A stretch of DNA of 64,000 bases. It comes from Wuchereria bancrofti (Eukaryota > Nematoda > Chromadorea > Rhabditida > Onchocercidae). The translations under genes were made by a program, and so were the position numbers. The stretch is from the NCBI GenBank assembly GCA_005281725.1, contig SSBO01000012.1, positions 8,407,099-8,471,098 of the forward strand, written 5' to 3'. Below the pieces are notes generated by a model. It ran no database searches. It was not told the DNA's origin and worked only from the letters and a program-made list of their open reading frames with translations. Below are positions 27,084 to 40,855 of the stretch, in pieces (positions within the stretch are counted from its first letter, which is position 1; each line of letters starts with the position of its first letter).

Positions 27084-28876
27084 ATGGCAAAGTCGGAGAG
27101 GTGTATTCTGTCGTTTGGTGATACTGTACTTTATGAGGCTGATTTGAAAGCGTTAGAAAATGGACGATGGCTTAGTGATCCCGTTATTTCGTTCGCATTC
27201 GAATATCTTCAAGAGAAAACTTTGGATGAGACTAAGAAAAGCAAAGTTTGTACCTACATTCTTATTTGTCAAAGAAAGGAAGTATTTAGCCGCAAATCGT
27301 TAAAATTGAGACGTGATGAAAAATGTTTTTGGCACTAATTTACACCGGATAGTCGACCGTAGTTGCACAAGGTAGCGAGCGGGATTTGTATCAACACATG
27401 AAACAGTGTATTGAGGGAATCGTGATCAGATGAGAAAAGAAAAACAGTCATTAATTTCAGATCAGCTTTGTAAATGCAGCAGTATGTCAGCTAATTAAGC
27501 TAACCAAAGCAAATGAAGTGGCAGAGCTTCTTGATGAACTTACACTTAAAGAAAAAGAGCATGTTATTTTCGCTGTGAACGATCATGACGAGCCGTCAAG
27601 AAGTGGTGGAAGTCACTGGTCATTGCTTATTTGTCGCCGAGATCTTCGACCTCATTTTCTAGTCATTGATAGTGCACAAGGTACCAGTTCAGCGAATCAA
27701 AAACCGACGAATAAGGTATGTATTTCTTGAACCTGTAAAAGAAGGCTTCTGAAAACAAAAAACTATATGCTGTCACAAATTTACCTACTGCGGAAGGAAC
27801 AGTGAAACAGTGTTCAAAAAACCATACTATATGCGAACAGTGAAGAATTAATTAACAACATCGTATGACATGTCACTTTATTGATGACAGTTTGATTTTG
27901 GTATAATTATGATGAAGGAATTAAATATCCCTTATTCAGAAAAGGATTGAAATTGCAGAATCAGTTAAAAGGCCATAACAAAAGCAGTATATTACATTCT
28001 ACTTGCAAAGCCTTGTTGGAATCACCAGAAATTATTATCAAGTGCAGAAGTAGTTTTTGGTTCTTTATTGTTTGTTCATATATAAAAGGAAGCGAAAACT
28101 CCTCATATTCATTTTCGTATAATTATGATAAAAGAATTAAATTTCGTAGTGATTAGGGTTCTTACAAGCCTCAACATAAAATATTATTCTCTTTGAAATG
28201 TTATATGAATACCCGGTTAATGCTTAGATTTCCTTTGATTCTTTTTTTGCCCTTCAGCTGATTCAAACACTGGCAAGGTATTTCGGACTTCCGATAGATA
28301 CACGCATTGAACGAGCCACAAAACAGTATAATAGCATGGATTGTGGGATGTTTGTTATCGAATTCACTCGGCACTATATTGAGGTTTGTTGAGAATTCGT
28401 AAGATTTTGTTAATCAGACTATCTAATCTTATTCCATTGTTTGTTTCCGCTGTTACCAAATATTTGAGAACTTTTTATACAATGTATTATTATTCGCTTA
28501 ACAAATAATTGGACACTGTAATAGGAAAGTGGCTAAATATTTCCAGGTGTGCAACAAAATAGCGGTGATGGTAAAGAGGATGTTGAACCACAGTTCATAA
28601 TATAAATGCATTAATTTTTTTCAACCCAAGTTATCCTGAAATGTAACTAAAGACGGAATTAAGTTTAAGCTGGATATATTATTGAGTGTTATTCTACCTG
28701 TTGGAGGTTTGTTCATGCCACTGTACCATGTTTAGGAATCAACTTACAATCTAATCAATTTGTAGAGTTTGAAACGGGACCAATTCACTGTTGATTTCAC
28801 GCAGTTGAACGCAGACGATGTTAAGAAGCAGCGGAAAGTGTGGGGTTCACTAATTCGTTCATTGGCCGAAGAGTAG
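27084..28876 (+). CDS. senp8: NEDD8-specific cysteine protease, SENP8/DEN1 (Ulp1 C48 family)
   Basis: Removes NEDD8 from conjugates and processes its precursor; acts in cytosol and nucleus. Four exons join in phase: 27084-27245, 27461-27715, 28258-28383 and 28766-28876, giving 217 residues, almost the length of human SENP8 (212). The catalytic triad is visible: H106 in GGSHWSLL, D124 in LVIDSAQG and C168 in NSMDCGMFVIE, with oxyanion Gln at Q162. Near the N-terminus RWLSDPVISFAFEYL matches the SENP8 substrate-tail groove. It lacks the long N-terminal extensions of SUMO-specific SENPs, so SENP8 is favoured over SUMO proteases. The introns are short and standard (donors GTTTGT, GTATGT, GTTTGT). 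Confidence 0.95.
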
Positions 28877-30355
28877 CAAGGAAATCTCTTCTACGTTATC
28901 CATGACACAGTATACTGATCGGTACCATACTTTTGGCGTAGCAGTAACTAACCGCAAATTGTCGAGCTTTTTTCGGTGCTCAGTGCCTATTATTTTTCAC
29001 ATTTCTTTCTTTTTATTATTGACTTTATTTCTTTGCTCAGTTTTTGTTTCGCCAGTGAATTATCTGAATTAAAATTGGTATCTATTTAGGCACTTAATTC
29101 CCATCTCCATTTGTTTTCCAGTCCATGTTTCGTCATATGCAGTGCAGTTCAAATACTATCCAAGAATGTCTTTCTATTCAAGAATGCAAACATTTCTGTT
29201 TCCGAAAATACTGCTCACAATTACTTTGCAATATCTCCAAAATTTTTCCTGCATTGTGTGCATACGCAGCAATTTATTTAGTACTAATATCATCTTTTTT
29301 CCCTATATTTGCTGTGCGAAATTGTCGTTCATTTATGGTGCATCATACAAATGATTGTTCTTGTTGATCCGGTTCACCGCAACACATTAAGAGTAGCTTC
29401 TTTTCTTTTTTTCATTTCAGAGAAAAGTTATGTGTGGAATTAGATCACCAACCTATAATCTTATTTTCTGAAAGAGAAGGGACTGTAATGTCAACGAATT
29501 GCATTACTTTTAATAGAAGTTATAGATTTGTCTTGTAGATTTTTTTTCTTTTTAGCAGTTGTTTTGTCGTTGCATTTTTTTTTTTTTTTTTTGTCAATAT
29601 TTTTTAATCATTCTCTGAAATTTTGATGCTATTCGGGTTTATTGCCAATTTTTTATAGTAATTTATTGCACTTCAAGTATCTAATTATCGCTGCTTATGT
29701 CATGATGTAAGTGTCACTCCTGATTAAAGTTTAAAATTGAAAAGGAGGTGCAAAAAAAAGAAGCCAAATTCCATTGATTTTTTATTTAAAGTAAAGTGTT
29801 GTTTAATAGAAGAAATGAACAATTTAATCTGAAAAGAAAAAAACCGTTATTTGTTATTCATGGTAGATTGCCTGTGTTTCTAGTGCTACAGTTATAGAAG
29901 ATTTATAGAAAAAAACTATGGGATACAAGCAGCTAGCAAGTAATTTCTTTATTGCTTAATACTATGTGATGTTTAGAAGCAGTATGATCTCCCTTTATTA
30001 ATTATACTTACAAATAAAGCATTATATTTTTTAAAATTTCTTTGTGACGTAAAAGACATTCCGTTATGCTTCCATGGAGGAAAATGCGTTTCTCATGAAT
30101 GTGTTCATTCCAAACTTAATTTTGGAAGGGATTATTTTCAGTGAATTCTTGAGTAATGTTTGACTGCTTAATAAATATTGTTTTATATAAATTACTTTGA
30201 GGTGGTATATGGTGCAGCTTCAATGGTTCTGACTGTTTCCTTTTAATTTCTTAACGCTCAATATTGTTTCCGTAGCTTTTTTTAGAAATGAAATGTACCG
30301 CGTTTGATTTTTAATTCTTTCTGTTGCGCTAATGTAAGGTCTTTGTTCAGGTTAG
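28877..30355. other. SENP8 3' region and intergenic DNA
   Basis: Contains a long poly(T) run near 29572-29592 and AATAAA near 30013, either of which could belong to the SENP8 3' end. One Cys-rich frame (29125-29367) is listed separately as doubtful. No other exon was recognised. Confidence 0.5.
29125..29367 (+). CDS. Doubtful small Cys-rich open frame (80 codons)
   Basis: ATG follows a good acceptor (TTGTTTTCCAG) by three bases, as expected of a trans-spliced nematode gene. The product has ten Cys, six or so of them in the first 35 residues (CSSNTIQEC, CKHFCF), then a hydrophobic segment (ALCAYAAIYLVLISSFF). A second frame over 29142-29354 is also open, which suggests that a locally stop-poor sequence rather than selection may explain it. 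No known family recognised. It may simply be SENP8 3' UTR. Confidence 0.2.
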   Translation: MFRHMQCSSNTIQECLSIQECKHFCFRKYCSQLLCNISKIFPALCAYAAIYLVLISSFFPIFAVRNCRSFMVHHTNDCSC

Positions 30356-30521
30356 ATTTCACATCGTAGTAACAGAAATTTCGGTGGTTTATGCTACGTT
30401 GATTTGAAACTGTTCAGAAAGAGCTGGTTACAACGATATTTCATTGTGGTGAAATTAAAAAGTAGTGGTGATAAAGCGTGGACTGGTGATCCATTAAAAG
30501 TAAAGTGTTTAGATATGGAAG
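30356..30521 (+). CDS. Orphan exon-like segment
   Basis: A 55-codon segment bounded by an acceptor (CAGGTTAG) and a strong donor (GGTGAGT), with codon usage like the real exons. It includes FGGLCYVDLKLF and SWLQRYFIVVKLKSSGDKAW; the WLQRYFIVV part faintly recalls the start of a PH domain. I found no neighbouring exon that continues it in phase. It could be part of an undetected gene in 30-36 kb or an upstream exon of the reductase gene. Confidence 0.3.
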
Positions 30522-33500
30522 GTGAGTGTTTTTTTATAAATTTATTGGATTTTTCGTACAAATTTAAACAAGCAATGATCGCACGTCTCAGTAATCGGTC
30601 GAATATCTACAAATTCATTTGAACTGGTGATTGATCCGATTTGCTTATGGTATAGCTTTCGTTACTTCGATTCCCTAGTTTCTGTCATGAAATGTTGCGA
30701 CTCTATCATGAAATATTAAACTCACTGCATCGATGTTTTTCAAAGATCTCTATGTTTTTGAACTGCACAATTATTGTATCGTTGTATATGCATATCATTC
30801 CATAGAACTTAATATTCTTCCATATTTTGAATTCTTTTAGGCCACAGTACTTCCATAATTCCGAAATTTATTTAATGATTTGAGTTTTTTGTTTAAGTCT
30901 TCCTTGACTTAACTATAATGTAATTGGACGGTTATAGTGCTACTGTTATATATTACTGTTGTTTGTGCTATTAACTATTGGTTTTTAATAAAAGATAATG
31001 TAATTCTAAAGTGTTAATCTCAAGTTTTAATACGGAAAGATTTTAGATTTCATTTCACATCCTAAGGAATGTTGTGTGTATTCAGGAATTGTAAAATAGT
31101 TCATAACGATATGTAAATTATTTAACACGAAACGAAAATATGTACTTCATTTGAATCACATGTGTTAATTCAAATTGTGATGCTGGGGGATCATTTAAAT
31201 ATTTTGAGGATGTGGCATTCAAGGATATTGATGCAATGTTTCACTTCATGGTACGCGGTTCGAGTTGGAGTTAATATAGGAGTTTTGGAGAAATCCATAG
31301 GAACTCGAAGAATCAAAAAGCATTCTTTAATTGTTTTCGCTTCTAAAATGTATTCGGAACAACCGTTAAGTAAGTTTTGATTTTAAAATGAATATGGTTG
31401 ATGATTGATTAACTCCTGACCGCGGTTATTGCTTTCTTCACAGTTTTTAAGTATAAACTGTCCTCATATAGAGACGGTTCATGTTGATATATGCATCAAG
31501 TTAATTGCAGTCTCTGAACGCGATTTCTTTCTTTTCTGGAATATTTTTCTAGAATATTTTTCTCCTGATATCTTAAAATGTAAACCTTCATGTAGTTCAG
31601 ACTATAACAATTTCTGATTGAGAATGTTTGTCCGAAAATAATCTCAGTGAGTAGTTTAAATCTTATAACTTGGCTACTAACAATATAAATTTGTTGAAGG
31701 TATTCAAATACTATTACTCCATTACTGGAGCATACTCTACACCAAATTATCAAGTATTCTTGGTAATCATAACATATACTTCCCCAGTATACAAAAGAAA
31801 AAAGAAAAAGATTTCATCATAGGTAGCGTGCAGTTTCGTTTTGATAGTAATCATAGTGCAATACTGATTTCTTCATTTTTTTGTTAATCGTGTGTTACTA
31901 AAGTACATGCTGTAATACTGACTACTTCGTTTAACTGTTATCAATCACTTCATGCAATTAACAGGGAGAACCAAATCAAAGAATAGGTATATTTTTTTCC
32001 AGTTTTCATGGAAATTTAATATTTCTACAATCCTACATTTTTCTTCCTGTTTTGCTATCCTCTTTTTTGTTATGATTTCTGGTATTTTTATAGTTTTTGA
32101 ATGAGTTCCAACACCATTAGACAAACACTTGGTACAAATAAAATTGCAATACACACACAGTACAGCTGAACTCACTAAAAAATGTGATTTTAAGAATTAT
32201 TATTGTATTTTAAATGTTAATGAAAGATTATCATTAATGAATACGTTATTTCATCCCAAATCTACTATCCCATGGTGCTATTTTTCTCTTTATAATTTTT
32301 CATTCACCAAAAATTTCTAAAACCATTTAAAATAAGAATTAAGAATATGAAAATAAGAAGTATGTGCGTGATAGTGCAGTAGGTTGAACTTTTTTTTACT
32401 GAAGTATTTTCCCTTAAATTCTATTTAAGCATGCGATTAAGTGAAAGTTTTGTGATGATTAGATTTTTTGCTTTTTATTGGTGGAAATGAGCAGGTATCC
32501 ATGATATATTTCATATTGCTTTTAGTTGAAATTGTCCCAACAATTAAATATATCATCCGTTTTCCATCTATCTATTATTTCAGAATTATCAGTGGAATGT
32601 TAACATTCAACATACCTTTCTTGAAAAGATATGTGCAACCAGAGAATAATTGAATTCAGAGATGAAATTATTTTTCCACGAAAAAATTATCCATTTATAA
32701 TCAGTGTATTGTTATAACTGGAAAATAAGTCCCGCCTATAGAATTACTTGAATCATATGAAAAAATGAAAGGAAATGTGAGAAATTTTCACCAGTTCACA
32801 ACGATACCTTTGTTCTGTGTAACTTTGAGAAGTTCCTTTAAGTTAATCAATCAGTGACGGCTATCTTAGCGAGCCTGAATTTGCTTAATTGTTTCAAATA
32901 TTTATTTAAGCTAAAAATTGGGTAGGTAAAATCAAAAAAAAGGATTGAAAACTTTTCATAATATGATATTTAATAAGGATATAACAGATCGGATGATCAA
33001 TCAGTATAAATTAGACTGGTGGCTTTTATGTTTGCTCAGATTTATTTCTGTAAAAAAAAAAAGATTTTAAGGATTAAATTCAAATTTGCTTGAAGTCAAT
33101 GGAAAAGTGGAAAAGATTATTAAATGTTGTTTCCTAATTTTCTGGAAAATTTTGCGTAAATATGTGGTTTGAGGAAAATTATACAAACTACATGACGTCG
33201 TGCAGCGCATATTCACGTGCCGTACAAACAATGTAAAAAAATGTTCTTAATGGCGTTGTAATATGTTAAGCTGGTTTTAATCGAAGCAAGCTGGAGGCTT
33301 TTATACGTTGCTGCAACTGGATAACATGTTCTCGGAATGTTGGTCGCAACGATGTCTCACTTCAACCGAATTCAGCAGTACACAATTCCTGTAATTACAA
33401 ATCAACATCAGGTTATCAATTTAAAAACAAATCCCTTTATATAGGATCAGATTATTGAAATTGTTTTTTGGCGGTAGTCCATACACGTGAGCATTTTTTT

Positions 33501-35169
33501 TTTTGGTTTCTCTGAAGTGTTACTGTGATTTTGAGAAAGGGTTTAAAGAAAAGAAGAAAGGAAAGGAAGTTCAAAAGTAGTTTTGGAAAGGGTAAATAGA
33601 ACGTTTCAGTATTTTGTACATTGTAATAGAGGGTGGTAACAATTTCACAAGAAAAAGAATTTTTTTAACGAAATTTTTTTAATTTTTTCCTTGTTATGGA
33701 AGAAGAGAGACGTACGATTTCTGTTGAAGTCAAGTTCAACCCATAAAAATTTGCTTTTTTCAAGTATTAGTCATCTAGGATTTGTTGTCTATGTCATATG
33801 CTTGACAATGTCTTCTTTTCTGATTTGAGAATGCTAAAAGATAAAGAAAATCCTGGAATGCGCAGATTAAATACTATTGATTGTTTTCAATAAGGAATTT
33901 TTTACTAAAAAGTTAAGAAGTGTAGAAAAATTGGGAAAAAAATTTGTGTAATAGCTCAGCAGTCGTTGATCTTCATCCCTATGCAATTCGGGATCGTTTG
34001 GAGTTGAAATATTTCTTTAATTGTTGACTTGAAATTTTACTGAAATCCCATCAAAAACTTTTGATTGTGAAATATCTGTGAAAAAACCCTTCAGATGTAT
34101 GCATGCACTACTGCATAATGGATCAGAAGTTGGCGACTGCGGAGCTATTACAAAAAAAATTTTTTTCCAACTTTTTCAACAAAACATTTTTCAACATTGG
34201 AGAAGTCGATATTTTCCGGTGTAACATTATTATTGAGAAAGTATTCTTTTTTTTACGTGGAATTAAAATGGAATTTTAAAAAGATGAAAAGTTAGCATAG
34301 CAGTGAGTGGATCCGTTTGTGCGCTATATGCAGCATATATGTAGCTAACACGCTCCGCTTAAGTCTTTGAATTGGGGCATTAATCGAAACGACTTCACCC
34401 CATACTATTTATAGAAGAGTGATTTGTTGGAAATAGCGTTTCACTCTGTCAAAGTACTCTGCTGCAGTAGGCGGTTACAGTACTGCGGCTCAGGGAAATT
34501 TTCGAGACGAATTAGAAAAATGTGTGTGGTGGATGAAATTTACTGGACGGTGGTGATGTTAGTTTGTGCAAGATGTTAAAATGATCAACTTGATTCCAGA
34601 CTTTATTTTATTCATCCTAAGTACAAATCTTCAGAATAGCGTGTCTGCTACATGTCATAGTTATTATCTCCTTCCTTATCTCGGTCATTTACTAAATAAA
34701 CAGTGTCACGGAGATTAAAACATGTTGCAGTAATTATCTATTTTATACCTATTTTATGTTTCAATAAACTAATTAGTGAAACACTCTGCAGTGGTATTCG
34801 AATGATGACTTCTGTTCAATGTTCTCTTGCTCATGGTTAGGACATTCCTGAAATTCATTCACAAAATATATTGTAGCATTTGTGATGCCGTAGATGTGAT
34901 TTCTTTATTCATTCCTCTTTCCAGTTCTTCATTTACTGATACGGAAAGGAGTGGTGACTCATCGAGTACAACGTTGTCATTCTTCAGGTCAGAAAATTCG
35001 ATTGGAGAGGCTTACGTGCTTCTTTTCATTTTTGATTGTTCAGAGTATTAGCTAGGATCAAATCATTGTCTTGTTTCTTTTTATGAAAGATGCTGATAAA
35101 TAGCAGCAGCTGATTTCTAATAGGAAATTAACTACTCGAAGAGTATGATTTCAATGGAGAAATTGATTG

Positions 35170-35210
35170 ATGTATGAAACTATAAATATTAATGTAGTAG
35201 TTTCATACAT
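35170..35210. repeat. Perfect 13-bp inverted repeat (hairpin)
   Basis: Arms ATGTATGAAACTA and TAGTTTCATACAT are separated by 15 AT-rich bases. Non-coding and about 0.8 kb upstream of the thioredoxin reductase exon. Arm length is below that of a typical microRNA precursor. Function unknown. Confidence 0.7.
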
Positions 35211-35989
35211 TCATGCGAAAGCTTTTTTTGTAATCATAAATCAATGGACTTAGTATGCAGCGGCTCAGCTAGGAAGAGTTTCGGTTGCCATCTTGCCGTG
35301 CATATTTTGTGTGTCTCGAATTGAACTTGGCATTTGGCGCGTAAGGGTGCATAGGGTGCGATATTTCCATCAGGAACTGTTAACGTTAAATAAATTACTT
35401 ATAGCTGGAGTTAAGTACGGAGTGAAGAGATACACCACAGTGTGTATCCAAACATATACGGGACATGATATCTGTTGGCCTACTGTTTCTGGGGATCTTC
35501 CGCAATGTTCAGGCATATCTCCTGCGTTCAAATGCTACAGGTCATTTTGACCGTAAATCCTATCTAAGACTTGCTATATTCTCGAAATTATATGATGGGT
35601 GGTTGCATCTGCTTTTATTTTCATTTAAATTGCACTGATTGCCCAAAATGATGGATTACCTCAGGAGACCATTCTGAATTTTATGTGACCCATCTCAGGG
35701 AGCTCTGATATGTTGTTTAGTTCAGGAATCTCGTTTTAGAAAAACGTGGATTTGTTTTTAAAAAAATCTACGGAATTTATGAATTTCAGGGAATTCTTTT
35801 ATAGGTAAAAATAAGGGTATAGGTAATAAGATGGGCTCGGAATTCCTTTTTCTACACAGAGGTAACCAGTTTCTTTCAGTTTGTAATATGAGATACTCTC
35901 ACATCAAGGAATCGATATTACGGAAAAGTAAAGTGCTAGAATTTTCCTGCCTTCCTGGAGTTTAAAATATTTTACAATATCTTTTTTAT

Positions 35990-36003
35990 GTAATACATTT
36001 CAG
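35990..36003 (+). promoter_or_regulatory. Acceptor before the first reductase exon, possibly trans-spliced
   Basis: ACATTTCAG precedes the exon that carries ATG 36048, with a 44-base leader. The exon is also open upstream of the ATG, so a cis-spliced N-terminal extension cannot be excluded. Confidence 0.45.
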
Positions 36004-36047
36004 AAAAAAGAATCCGACGAGGAAATAGATCAGAAAGGGAAGCATCA

Positions 36048-39947
<3,900 letters not shown>

Positions 39948-40855
39948 AGCTTGACTCTTGTTTCTGGGTAAGTAAGAGTCAATAGCTCAACAGTTGAAAC
40001 AATAGCACGTGGACTACGTTTTCGTATGAGATTAATAACGTATCACGCATCCAACGTGGTTATGTGACGAATTTGGACTAAACTCCATCGTGAGCGTCCG
40101 TTTTCTGATAGTTTCAATTTGAGAGCTTTTTTCTGTCAGATCCCTGCTTCCTTATTTTTAATTTGTTATGTTTTTTTAGATAAAATAATGAATGTATATT
40201 TAAATATAGCGAATCCCGAACGACTTGTTGATAAAAACGATATTAATGTTCATTGCGATATATTAGTGCATACTTCAGCAAAAACGACACTCAACATTTA
40301 ATAGGTTACTGGTGACAGTACTCGTCAGATATTTATAAAAGCAAAAGTGCATACAAGCAACTGCTTGATCTTGTACCTAAATAATTATAGGTTGGTTTCT
40401 ACAGAGTGAGTATTGTATGACTGATTGAAACACTTTTGTTACCCGTTTATTTGTCAGCACATTCTTGAAAATGAAAACACTGTGGAACAGCCGAAAGTTT
40501 CATATTGGCAATGACGATTTTTAGGACATTTCATACATGAGGGAAGAATACACACGTATAGGGGAAGTCCCCGTTCCGGAAACAATGTGTAAGATTCGGC
40601 TTAACAAATACGGGAAATAAAGTAGTTTTGCGATCTTAATTTAAGCGAATGAAATATATTTCGTGATATACAACGTAGAAATTGGCAACTGTTACTTGTG
40701 GACATTTCAGCTCCTTTGTTAATAGTGAACATTCCACCATTGAATATGCATGAAGTGATTAATATGAGATCCTTAAGGTTGTGTTTCATTTCTGCATGTA
40801 GTGACACTTGCATCGATTTGTTATATAAATCAATAAACCGTTCCAAATTAGTAAT
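39948..40855 (+). other. Probable 3' UTR of thioredoxin reductase; SECIS not located
   Basis: A poly(A)-signal-like AATAAA at 40832-40837 would give a UTR of about 0.9 kb. A eukaryotic selenoprotein needs a SECIS element here. I checked each RTGA for a kink-turn pairing with a downstream TGA and an apical AA at the right spacing and found no convincing candidate by eye. Confidence 0.4.
39951..39982 (+). promoter_or_regulatory. Stem-loop just downstream of the Sec codon
   Basis: TTGACTCTT (39951-39959) pairs perfectly with AAGAGTCAA (39974-39982) around a 14-base loop. The stem begins ten bases after the TGA. Stem-loops at this distance (Sec redefinition elements) help UGA decoding in some selenoprotein mRNAs, so a role here is plausible inference. 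The loop also contains GGGTAAGT, a strong donor-like sequence that could start a 3' UTR intron instead. Confidence 0.5.

Larger units (their letters stand above)
30522..36003. other. Long stretch without a recognised gene
   Basis: Mostly AT-rich DNA. Exon-like fragments include a Ser/Thr-rich 63-base segment at 34926-34988 with acceptor TTTCCAG and donor GTCAGA, whose serine-rich frame does not fit the phase of the next reductase exon. A perfect hairpin lies at 35170-35210. The end of this stretch should hold the promoter of the thioredoxin reductase gene. Confidence 0.5.

Noticed and set aside
31160..31380. Exon-like frames reading DAGGSFKYFEDV in one frame and an ATG frame in another
   Set aside because: No acceptor AG lies upstream of the better frame before an in-frame stop, and two overlapping frames are open, which suggests chance.
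35293..35550. 85-codon plus-strand frame
   Set aside because: No splice context, no family motif and no phase link to the reductase exons.
40022..40078. SECIS-like arrangement: TTCG-T-ATGA ... GTGA-CGAA
   Set aside because: The outer stem pairs, but the inner stem starts after an unpaired GATTA and the apical AA is about 23 bases from ATGA, too far for a standard SECIS.
40070..40093. Second SECIS-like site, GTGA-12 nt-AAA-TGA
   Set aside because: Spacing to AAA is right, but only about eight bases remain before TGA and the outer helix does not pair.
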